Notes under the pieces: generated by a model
The model's input: the letters and a program-made list of their open reading frames with translations, nothing else
Told to the model about the DNA's origin: nothing
Database searches by the model: none
Position numbers and translations under genes: made by a program
Origin: CALREA01 sp041674865
Lineage (GTDB): Bacteria > Patescibacteriota > Gracilibacteria > UBA1369 > UBA12463
Assembly: GCA_041674865.1 (NCBI GenBank)
Contig: JBAYUX010000056.1
Span: 1-6,316, forward strand
DNA: 6,316 nucleotides
Direction: 5' to 3'
Shown here: positions 1 through 4,678 of the stretch, in pieces
How the letters are laid out: every line of letters starts with the position of its first letter
Position numbering within the stretch: position 1 is the stretch's first letter

Positions 1-41
1 GAGGTGGTTTCCTTATTGTTGAGGTCTTTTTTGTCGGACAT
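1..41 (-). CDS. N-terminal fragment of a gene downstream of ftsA (possibly ftsZ)
   Basis: Only 13 complete codons are visible before the window ends. They start with ATG at 41-39 and read MSDKKDLNNKETT, a polar, charged N-terminal tail. The start lies 10 bp after the ftsA-like stop codon on the same strand, so co-transcription is likely. In most bacteria the gene directly after ftsA is ftsZ, and FtsZ proteins often begin with a short disordered tail, so ftsZ is the natural guess. That rests on position only; the residues seen carry no family signature. No Shine-Dalgarno sequence precedes the start, as for the other genes here. Confidence 0.5.
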   Translation of the reverse strand, partial: MSDKKDLNNKETT

Positions 42-51
42 GAGGTGTAAA

Positions 52-1323
52 TTAAATCTGCATCAATCGAACAACCTTCTTAAGTAGAGTAGAGAGAATA
101 TGCTCCTCTCCAACGAAGTCGAGTGTCATATTCGCAAGTGCCATCGGAGTGACGTCCTGAACTTCTTTGAGTAACTTCGTCTCATCATACATATTAGCAA
201 CCATCTTTGGATTCAAAAAGCTCACCTGCGGTTTCTTTGGGAAGGGGAGCGTCTTCACCCACTCGCGCGAGTCGAGAACCTCAAAAATTTCCGGCAACTT
301 CGATCCACCTCCGCAGAGATAAATCTTCGTCGGCAAACTATCAACTTCAAACTCACTAAGCGTCAAAATAATGCCACTGAGCCAAACATCGCAATCGCTC
401 TTCATCGCCTCACGAACAATTTTCTGAGAGTGTTTTTCAAGTCGGTCAGCGCTGTAAGTGAACTTAATCATCTCAGCCTCTTCAAAAGAAATATTGAGAC
501 TATGCGCAAGTCGTTTCGTAAAGGTGCGTCCACCCATCGTGAACATCTTCGTTCCCTCGACACGGCCATTTTGGACTAAGGCAACATCCGTCGTGCCACC
601 GCCAATATCAATAAAGATCGCATTCACCTGAGAGCCACCCTCTTCTTCTCGTAAACATCGACTCACTGCATATGGCTCAGCCGCAACAGACAAAAGTTCG
701 ATATCAAGTTCTGCCGCAATCGTCTGTAAAGCGCCGTAATGTACGAGCGGAGCGAACGCATTAAAGATACTCATAACAACCTCGCGGCCCTGGAATCCAA
801 TTGGATTGGTGACCTTGTAGCCATCAATTCGAACATCAACGATCGCTGCATTTACGAGCTTCACGTCGATTTCATTGTAGCCAGTTTCGGCAGAGAGCTG
901 CGATCGAACCTGTTCAAACGCCTTCCACTGAACTTTGTGAACGATATTTTTTAACTCAGAAAGATCAATTTTAATATCAGGATCTCGTCGCGTATAGCTC
1001 GTTGTAATCGTCGCGCCTTTTACAAGTTCACCAGCAATACCAATAGCCATCTGTTCAGCGTGAACGCCGGCAGCCTTTTCAGCATCTCGAATAGCGTCCT
1101 GACAGTTCCGAATAACGCTCGCAATATCAGTGACGACGCCACTATGCATATCGCCCAATTTTTGCTGTTTCCGACCCACGCCAATAACTCGTCCCTTAGT
1201 CCCTTCTGCAGAGCAGATAAGAGCTTTTACGACATCAGTCCCGATATCAAGGGCGAGATAAAAGTTACCTCTTCGGCGAATTCGACGAGAAAAAAATCCC
1301 ACGGAAATTGAGGAAAAGTTCAA
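52..1323 (-). CDS. ftsA: FtsA-like cell division protein (actin-fold ATPase)
   Basis: FtsA is an actin-like ATPase that tethers FtsZ filaments to the inner face of the membrane. The 423-aa length fits the family (about 400-450). Actin-fold motifs are clear: phosphate-1 LALDIGTDVVKALI at 23-36, phosphate-2 FIDIGGGTTDVALV at 237-250, and the adenosine-binding KIYLCGGGSKLPEI at 333-346. The stretch at about 100-190 corresponds to the FtsA 1C/SHS2 region. The last 16 residues (ILSTLLKKVVRLMQI at the end) can form an amphipathic helix like the membrane anchor of FtsA. The start is TTG at 1323; an in-frame stop lies upstream and the first ATG codon is residue 59, inside the fold, so a non-ATG start is required (GTG at residue 8 is the alternative). 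About 20 basic residues (FFSRRIRRR) precede the ATPase core, more than in Escherichia coli FtsA. PilM is a related fold, but the division role is favoured. Confidence 0.85.
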   Translation of the reverse strand: MNFSSISVGFFSRRIRRRGNFYLALDIGTDVVKALICSAEGTKGRVIGVGRKQQKLGDMHSGVVTDIASVIRNCQDAIRDAEKAAGVHAEQMAIGIAGELVKGATITTSYTRRDPDIKIDLSELKNIVHKVQWKAFEQVRSQLSAETGYNEIDVKLVNAAIVDVRIDGYKVTNPIGFQGREVVMSIFNAFAPLVHYGALQTIAAELDIELLSVAAEPYAVSRCLREEEGGSQVNAIFIDIGGGTTDVALVQNGRVEGTKMFTMGGRTFTKRLAHSLNISFEEAEMIKFTYSADRLEKHSQKIVREAMKSDCDVWLSGIILTLSEFEVDSLPTKIYLCGGGSKLPEIFEVLDSREWVKTLPFPKKPQVSFLNPKMVANMYDETKLLKEVQDVTPMALANMTLDFVGEEHILSTLLKKVVRLMQI

Positions 1324-1338
1324 AAAATGGTCACCGAT

Positions 1339-1367
1339 AGTAAAGCATGTTCAGCTTGGAAACTCAA
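1339..1367 (-). promoter_or_regulatory. Weak candidate promoter for the ftsA-like gene
   Basis: On the minus strand a -35-like TTGAGT (1367-1362) and a -10-like TTTACT (1344-1339) are separated by 17 bp, each matching consensus at four of six positions. Transcription would start close to 1332, leaving only a few bases before the TTG start at 1323. The elements are weak, and the real promoter may lie further upstream. Confidence 0.3.
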
Positions 1368-1396
1368 GGAATCTCCCCGGCTCTCTAGGCGACCAC

Positions 1397-1432
1397 CTCA
1401 CAAATCTATGTACAAAAGACGAAATTTGTGAG
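1397..1432. repeat. 9-bp inverted repeat around the small-gene promoter
   Basis: CTCACAAAT at 1397-1405 and ATTTGTGAG at 1424-1432 are exact reverse complements separated by 18 bp. The -35 candidate lies between the arms and the right arm ends on the first base of the -10. This geometry suits an operator for a dimeric repressor. On the minus strand it could instead form a hairpin in a long ftsA leader. Arm identity is seen directly; function is inferred. Confidence 0.5.
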
Positions 1433-1437
1433 ATAAT
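1409..1437 (+). promoter_or_regulatory. Candidate sigma-70 promoter, distal, for the 68-aa gene
   Basis: TGTACA at 1409-1414 (four of six) and GATAAT at 1432-1437 (five of six) are spaced by exactly 17 bp. Transcription would start near 1444, giving a leader of about 75 nt before the ATG at 1519. A 19-codon open frame (1441-1500) begins almost at this predicted start. Confidence 0.5.
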
Positions 1438-1495
1438 ACAATGATGCCACACAAGAAGCTCCTTTCGGACAATCTACGAGACATCAAAACAAAAA

Positions 1496-1501
1496 TATAA
1501 T
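1496..1501 (+). promoter_or_regulatory. Second, proximal -10 element (TATAAT) before the 68-aa gene
   Basis: A perfect TATAAT sits 17 bp before the ATG at 1519. The matching -35 position is poor (TCTACG at 1473-1478, 17-bp spacing, three of six). If used, it would give a leader of only about 11 nt. It may be chance in an A/T-rich stretch. Confidence 0.3.
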
Positions 1502-1518
1502 TTCTAAAACATCGCACC

Positions 1519-1725
1519 ATGGCAAAAGCTCGCGCACACGCACACGCTCGATCACACGTCAGCAAAAAGAAGTCTGCAAAAACTTCTCGCTTCGCAAATT
1601 GGAAACTCAAGCACCTCGTCATCGCTGCTGCAATCTTGGTCGCCCTCATGGCATCGATTCCAGTTGGCGCCTACATCAAGGCCTCAGTCCTTGGTTCACC
1701 AGTCGTTGTTCAGTTGGCGAAGTAG
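1519..1725 (+). CDS. Small single-pass membrane protein, basic His/Ala/Arg-rich N-terminus
   Basis: I do not recognise this 68-aa protein. Residues 1-30 are strongly basic and low in complexity, starting MAKARAHAHARSH and continuing with a KKKSAK cluster. Residues 32-54 (from HLVIAAAIL to GAYI) form one hydrophobic membrane segment. A short tail, KASVLGSPVVVQLAK, follows. By the positive-inside rule the basic N-terminus should be cytoplasmic and the tail outside. It looks too basic at the front for a cleaved signal peptide, although a lipid-free export signal cannot be excluded. The gene is isolated: it has its own promoter candidates and is closed by an intrinsic terminator 47 bp after the stop. 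The N-terminus could contact nucleic acid or acidic lipid, but that is only inference. The reading frame is supported by the promoter, the terminator and the clean hydrophobic segment. Confidence 0.7.
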   Translation: MAKARAHAHARSHVSKKKSAKTSRFANWKLKHLVIAAAILVALMASIPVGAYIKASVLGSPVVVQLAK

Positions 1726-1771
1726 AAAGATAAAACTAAGAGTAAGAGTCTCTCAAAAATTATGCATTAAC

Positions 1772-1801
1772 AAAACCCTTCTCTTATCCGGAGGGTTTTT
1801 T
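1772..1801 (+). terminator. Rho-independent terminator after the 68-aa gene
   Basis: AAAACCCT (1772-1779) pairs with AGGGTTTT (1792-1799), extended by one U-G and one C-G pair, with an 8-nt loop. The 3' arm runs into six T residues (1796-1801). This is the only clear intrinsic terminator in the window and separates the small gene from the next operon. Confidence 0.85.
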
Positions 1802-1815
1802 GTAATTTCATCCAA

Positions 1816-1844
1816 TTGGAACCCTCAATAAAAAATGCTATAAT
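1816..1844 (+). promoter_or_regulatory. Strong sigma-70 promoter of the BI-1/yceD/rpmF/nusB/rnc operon
   Basis: TTGGAA (1816-1821) and a perfect TATAAT (1839-1844) are separated by 17 bp, and TGC directly before the -10 makes it an extended -10. Transcription should start near 1851, leaving a leader of about 50 nt before the ATG at 1901. It lies just downstream of the terminator, as expected for the head of a new transcription unit. Confidence 0.8.
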
Positions 1845-1869
1845 GAGCACCCAAACACTAGGGTTGCTC
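1845..1869. repeat. Dyad at the predicted transcription start
   Basis: GAGCA-CCC (1845-1852) is complementary to GGG-T-TGCTC (1861-1869) with one bulged T at 1864 and an 8-nt loop. It abuts the -10 element and covers the predicted +1. Because the left arm lies mostly upstream of +1, a DNA operator is a better reading than an mRNA hairpin, unless transcription starts a few bases earlier. Confidence 0.45.
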
Positions 1870-1900
1870 GTACATTTTATATAGATAACCAATAGTCACT

Positions 1901-2569
1901 ATGTATACCTCAGAGACACATCTCGGCAATACGCAGATCACCTCAACCTTCTTCGGTAGAGTAGTGCTGCTCTTCGGACTCGCGCTCGGAGTTTCGGCAA
2001 TGGGTGCATATGTGGGATTTTCCAATATGCAGAATATTGCCGCCTTCAATAATCTCCCTCTCTATATGATAGGGGCGATGATAGCCGAGCTCGTTCTCAT
2101 TTTTACAGCACGTTTCTGGAGCCAGACTCGTCCGCTCAACTATATTCTCTTCGCAGTGTTCGCATTTATAAGCGGATTCACACTCGCACCAATTATTTTC
2201 CAGATAGTGCTTCGTGGAAATGGGGGAGTTGTCGTCCAGGCACTTCTCGCAACGGCGGTAACGTTCACGGCCGCAGGGCTTATCGCATGGAAAACAAATA
2301 TTAATATGTTTCGTTTCCAAGGGCTTTTAACGATGGGTCTCATTGGTATGATTATCATAGGGATTATCAGCATGTTCTTTCCAATGAGTGGTCTTACGGA
2401 ATCAGTTTATAGCTTTGTGGGAATTCTTCTCTTTTCTGGATTTATCATGTTCGATGTTCAGAGGATTCGTTTCAACACCTCTCAGAACGAAATAGAGGTA
2501 GCTTTGGCGCTTTATCTAGACATTTTTAACCTCTTCCTTTATATTCTCCGCTTCCTCGATCGTCGCTAA
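1901..2569 (+). CDS. BAX inhibitor-1 family (YccA/YetJ-like) seven-helix membrane protein
   Basis: Members of the BI-1/UPF0005 family are seven-helix proteins; Bacillus subtilis YetJ is a pH-sensitive calcium leak channel, and Escherichia coli YccA interacts with the protease FtsH. The 222 residues show hydrophobic segments at about 19-41, 53-72, 80-103, 110-130, 139-160, 168-187 and 200-217. The C-terminal family signature is visible as SGFIMFDVQRI (179-189) and ALALYLDIFNLFLYIL (201-216). Asp185 and Asp207 match in position the paired aspartates that gate YetJ. The ATG at 1901 gives a short polar N-terminus before helix 1, the usual arrangement. It is the first gene of the operon, 22 bp before the yceD-like gene. 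Its link to the ribosome genes downstream is not explained by known function. Whether it conducts calcium here is inference. Confidence 0.9.
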   Translation: MYTSETHLGNTQITSTFFGRVVLLFGLALGVSAMGAYVGFSNMQNIAAFNNLPLYMIGAMIAELVLIFTARFWSQTRPLNYILFAVFAFISGFTLAPIIFQIVLRGNGGVVVQALLATAVTFTAAGLIAWKTNINMFRFQGLLTMGLIGMIIIGIISMFFPMSGLTESVYSFVGILLFSGFIMFDVQRIRFNTSQNEIEVALALYLDIFNLFLYILRFLDRR

Positions 2570-2585
2570 GCCAAACTAAGCCAAA
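2566..2585. repeat. 10-bp tandem duplication at the BI-1 stop codon
   Basis: CTAAGCCAAA occurs twice in direct succession (2566-2575 and 2576-2585). The first copy contains the TAA stop of the BI-1 gene. It looks like a recent small tandem duplication in the 22-bp spacer before the yceD-like gene; the second copy supplies a TAA in the same position of the motif. Confidence 0.8.
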
Positions 2586-2591
2586 ACCACT

Positions 2592-3164
2592 ATGAACAAC
2601 CCAGATAATCAGCTCATTTTCCCCATCGCCAAAATCTACAAAGAAGAAGAGGGCAAGATGGAAGAGTTTCATCTCGAAGTCGAACAGGATTTTGATGAAG
2701 AAGGCTGGAAGCGAATAACACCAATAAATACCGATGTTAGCTTCATGAAGACTGAAAAGGCGATCGTAGTCATGCTCGAAGACTTTACGTGTGACCTAGA
2801 GGGAAGCTGCTGCCGTTGTACGAAGAAAATGGAAATTCATCTCGAAATCCCACTTATTACTCGCGACTTTCTCTTCAAGAAGCCAGAAGTAGTTGAGGAT
2901 AATTTCGACCTCTTTTTGGTCGATTTGAAGCAGATGGAGATCGATCTTTTAGAGGTCTTTAGACAAGAAATTCTCTTGCATTTCCCCGCTTTTCCAGTAT
3001 GCTCACCTTCGTGCAAGGGTGTATGCCCTGTGTGCGGAAAGGACAAGAACAAAGCTGAATGTGGTCACTCTGACATAGAAAAAGTCGACGCATTTGAGCC
3101 AAAAGTAGAGATTATTCACCCTTTCAAGAATCTCAAAAATATTATAAAAAACGATAATTCGTAA
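2592..3164 (+). CDS. YceD/DUF177 family protein, linked to 23S rRNA and L32
   Basis: YceD (DUF177) proteins are needed for normal 23S rRNA accumulation in Escherichia coli and chloroplasts, and their gene nearly always precedes rpmF. This protein is 190 aa, close to the family size (about 170-190). Family cysteine motifs are seen: CDLEGSCCRC at 67-76, matching the central cysteine pair, and a C-terminal cluster CSPSCKGVCPVCGKDKNKAEC at 137-157 (Cys137, 141, 145, 148, 157), which is typical and could bind zinc. The middle (about 80-130) is acidic, with a mixed hydrophobic pattern. The ATG at 2592 is chosen because LIFPIAKIYKEEEG just after it resembles the conserved start of the family; the later Met23 would remove that. 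The gene lies 12 bp before rpmF, which strongly supports the assignment. The molecular activity of the family remains unsettled. Confidence 0.88.
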   Translation: MNNPDNQLIFPIAKIYKEEEGKMEEFHLEVEQDFDEEGWKRITPINTDVSFMKTEKAIVVMLEDFTCDLEGSCCRCTKKMEIHLEIPLITRDFLFKKPEVVEDNFDLFLVDLKQMEIDLLEVFRQEILLHFPAFPVCSPSCKGVCPVCGKDKNKAECGHSDIEKVDAFEPKVEIIHPFKNLKNIIKNDNS

Positions 3165-3176
3165 TTTCTCTCCCCC

Positions 3177-3416
3177 ATGGCTAAACATCCTACACCCAAG
3201 CAAAAAAAGAATAGTGCCTCCGGACGTAGTCAATACTCCACATTTGCAAGAATCGCTCGACGAAAGCTCAGCAACGCAACTCCAGTTGTAAAATGTGAGC
3301 ATTGCAAGCAGCCAAAGGTAAATCACAGAATTTGTCCAAGTTGTGGTTACTACGCTGGAAAGAAGAGCGTTGGAACAGCAAGTCCTCTCGACAAAGTTAC
3401 CAAGATCAAGGCTTAA
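3177..3416 (+). CDS. rpmF: 50S ribosomal protein bL32
   Basis: bL32 is a small zinc-ribbon protein of the large ribosomal subunit. The 79 residues hold the diagnostic core: a basic N-terminal tail (MAKHPTPKQKKNSASGR), then CEHCKQPKVNHRICPSCGYY at 40-59, giving the four zinc-binding cysteines 40, 43, 53 and 56 and the family ending CPSCGYY. Typical bL32 has 55-60 residues and ends soon after CGYY; here about 20 residues follow (to TKIKA), so there is a C-terminal extension. The zinc form (all four Cys kept) is present, not the Cys-less zinc-independent paralogue. The start at 3177 is preceded by a run of five C residues, without a Shine-Dalgarno. It sits between the yceD-like gene and nusB with gaps of 12 and 17 bp. 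Confidence 0.95.
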   Translation: MAKHPTPKQKKNSASGRSQYSTFARIARRKLSNATPVVKCEHCKQPKVNHRICPSCGYYAGKKSVGTASPLDKVTKIKA

Positions 3417-3433
3417 TTCCTTACTATAAGCCC

Positions 3434-3874
3434 ATGCCTAGTGTTCGTCGTACGGCCCGTATTGCCGTGATGCAGACGCTCTTTTCCTATGAGATGCACG
3501 GTGGTGACCCCAAGGAACTTTTGCAATATGTGATTGCGCAGTATCCAACAAGTGAAAATATCTACCCTTTTGCTCTCGAGTCTCTTGAGGGAATTATCAA
3601 ATATCAGGACGATATTATTACAAAGATCAAAGAATTTGCTGTTGAGTGGCCAATCGAAAAGGTTGCTCCAGTTGATCGAGGCATTCTCGAGCTCGGAGTT
3701 TTTGAAATACTATATTCGAAGGACGTTCCGCCAATTGTAGCGATTAACGAGGCGATCGAAGTGGCGAAAGAATACGCAGATCTGAACGCTCCAAAGTTTA
3801 TTAACGGAGTATTGAGCAAGATACTCGAAAAATATTGTACGCACCGAGATCACAAAACCGGCGCAACGTTGTAA
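3434..3874 (+). CDS. nusB: Transcription antitermination factor NusB
   Basis: NusB binds boxA RNA with ribosomal protein S10 and supports antitermination during rRNA transcription. The 146-aa length with ATG at 3434 matches the family (about 130-150). The hallmark parts are present: RRTARIAVMQTLFSYE at 5-20, VDRGILELGVFEIL at 80-93, and PPIVAINEAIEVAKEY at 99-114 followed by FINGVLSKI at 122-130. The frame is open back to an ATG at 3302, but that would overlap rpmF by 115 bp and add 44 residues unrelated to NusB, so the internal ATG is chosen. Residues 134-146 (YCTHRDHKTGATL) form a short polar tail. The gene starts 17 bp after rpmF and ends 44 bp before rnc. The grouping with yceD, rpmF and rnc makes an rRNA-centred cluster. 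Confidence 0.94.
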   Translation: MPSVRRTARIAVMQTLFSYEMHGGDPKELLQYVIAQYPTSENIYPFALESLEGIIKYQDDIITKIKEFAVEWPIEKVAPVDRGILELGVFEILYSKDVPPIVAINEAIEVAKEYADLNAPKFINGVLSKILEKYCTHRDHKTGATL

Positions 3875-3896
3875 ATTTTCGAAAACGAGTTACAAT
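3869..3896 (+). promoter_or_regulatory. Nested dyad and possible internal promoter before rnc
   Basis: TTGTAA (3869-3874) and TTACAA (3890-3895) are inverted repeats enclosing the perfect palindrome TTTTCGAAAA (3876-3885). The same bases read as a promoter: TTGTAA as -35 (four of six), 16 bp, TACAAT (3891-3896) as -10 (five of six), with start near 3903. The element overlaps the nusB stop codon. It could be a promoter-operator or an RNA structure in the nusB-rnc message; both readings are inferred. Confidence 0.4.
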
Positions 3897-3918
3897 CGAA
3901 AGGTCTCTACACACCAAC

Positions 3919-4611
3919 ATGAACGAATACGCCAAACTGTTGAAGGAAATTGATGTTGAAATTAAAAATGCTGACCTCTTGAAGGTTGCATTTATTCATA
4001 AGTCCTATGTGAATGAGAAGAAGGACCTCAAAGAACATAATGAACGTCTCGAGTTTCTCGGAGATGCGGTTCTTGAACTCGTAGTCACAGAATATCTCTA
4101 CAAGAGTTATCCAAACAAGCAGGAAGGTGAACTTACCAACTGGCGATCAGCTCTCGTAAAAGGAAATCATCTTTCGCAAGTGGCATCCGAACTCAAGCTC
4201 GGAGAATATTTACATCTCAGTCGCGGAGAAGAGCACTCAGGTGGCCGAAACAAGCCACATATTTTAGCGAACGTCATGGAGGCCCTGATTGGTGCCGTTT
4301 TTCTTGATCGTGGATATCGGGTCGCGAGGAAATTTATTCATGATTTCATTTTAAAACATCTCGACGATATTATTTCTCAAGGCCTTCATATCGACGGAAA
4401 GTCACTCTTCCAAGAAATGGCTCAGGGTAAGGTTGGAAAAACTCCACACTATGTCGTCGTAAGCGAAGTCGGCCCAGACCACAACAAGCGATTCACAATG
4501 GGTGCATATATTGGAGAAGACTTAGTCGCCGAAGGCTCAGGCGCAAGTAAGCAAAAAGCTGAAGATGCTGCCGCTCGTGCAGGTATCAAGGCAATGCATT
4601 GGGATGAGTAG
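3919..4611 (+). CDS. rnc: Ribonuclease III
   Basis: RNase III cuts double-stranded RNA and matures the rRNA precursor. With ATG at 3919 the protein has 230 aa, the family size. The frame is open to an ATG at 3835, but that overlaps nusB and adds 28 non-conserved residues. The N-terminal catalytic domain (about 1-150) has the signature HNERLEFLGDAVLEL at 40-54, with Glu45 and Asp49 corresponding to Escherichia coli Glu41 and Asp45. The second metal-binding motif reads ILANVMEALIGAVFLD at 115-130: Glu121 (E. coli Glu117) is kept, but Asn118 stands where E. coli has Asp114. A double-stranded RNA-binding domain follows at about 159-226, with DGKSLFQEMAQ, GPDHNKRF and GSGASKQKAEDAAA. The enzyme should be active, since the key Glu remains, but the Asn may alter metal binding. 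Confidence 0.95.
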   Translation: MNEYAKLLKEIDVEIKNADLLKVAFIHKSYVNEKKDLKEHNERLEFLGDAVLELVVTEYLYKSYPNKQEGELTNWRSALVKGNHLSQVASELKLGEYLHLSRGEEHSGGRNKPHILANVMEALIGAVFLDRGYRVARKFIHDFILKHLDDIISQGLHIDGKSLFQEMAQGKVGKTPHYVVVSEVGPDHNKRFTMGAYIGEDLVAEGSGASKQKAEDAAARAGIKAMHWDE

Positions 4612-4660
4612 AATCAGGCAAGGCACATTTCTAAAAAATTATTGACTCACATCTTTACTC

Positions 4661-4678
4661 TATTTTTCTTTCTTTTCT
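4661..4678 (+). promoter_or_regulatory. Pyrimidine tract directly before the MsrQ-like start
   Basis: The 18 bases before the ATG at 4679 are all T or C except one A, and the preceding dozen are also pyrimidine-rich. No Shine-Dalgarno is present. Such U-rich leaders can be bound by ribosomal protein S1 in other bacteria, so this may serve translation start. A TTGACT at 4642-4647 upstream resembles a -35 but has no -10 at the right distance. Confidence 0.35.

Noticed and set aside
739..954. 71-codon open frame on the plus strand
   Set aside because: Antisense shadow of the ftsA-like gene without start signals or recognisable protein features.
1943..2320. Cys/Glu-rich 125-codon open frame on the minus strand
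   Set aside because: It lies fully inside the BI-1 gene in antisense; the Cys and Glu richness mirrors the hydrophobic codons of that gene. No promoter or family match.
3302..3433. N-terminal extension of NusB
   Set aside because: It would overlap rpmF by 115 bp and adds sequence unlike NusB; the ATG at 3434 fits the family exactly.
3835..3918. N-terminal extension of RNase III
   Set aside because: It overlaps nusB and adds 28 residues not seen in the family; the ATG at 3919 gives the usual length.
4642..4647. TTGACT as -35 of a promoter for the MsrQ-like gene
   Set aside because: No -10 resembling TATAAT occurs 15-19 bp downstream; the region is a pyrimidine tract.
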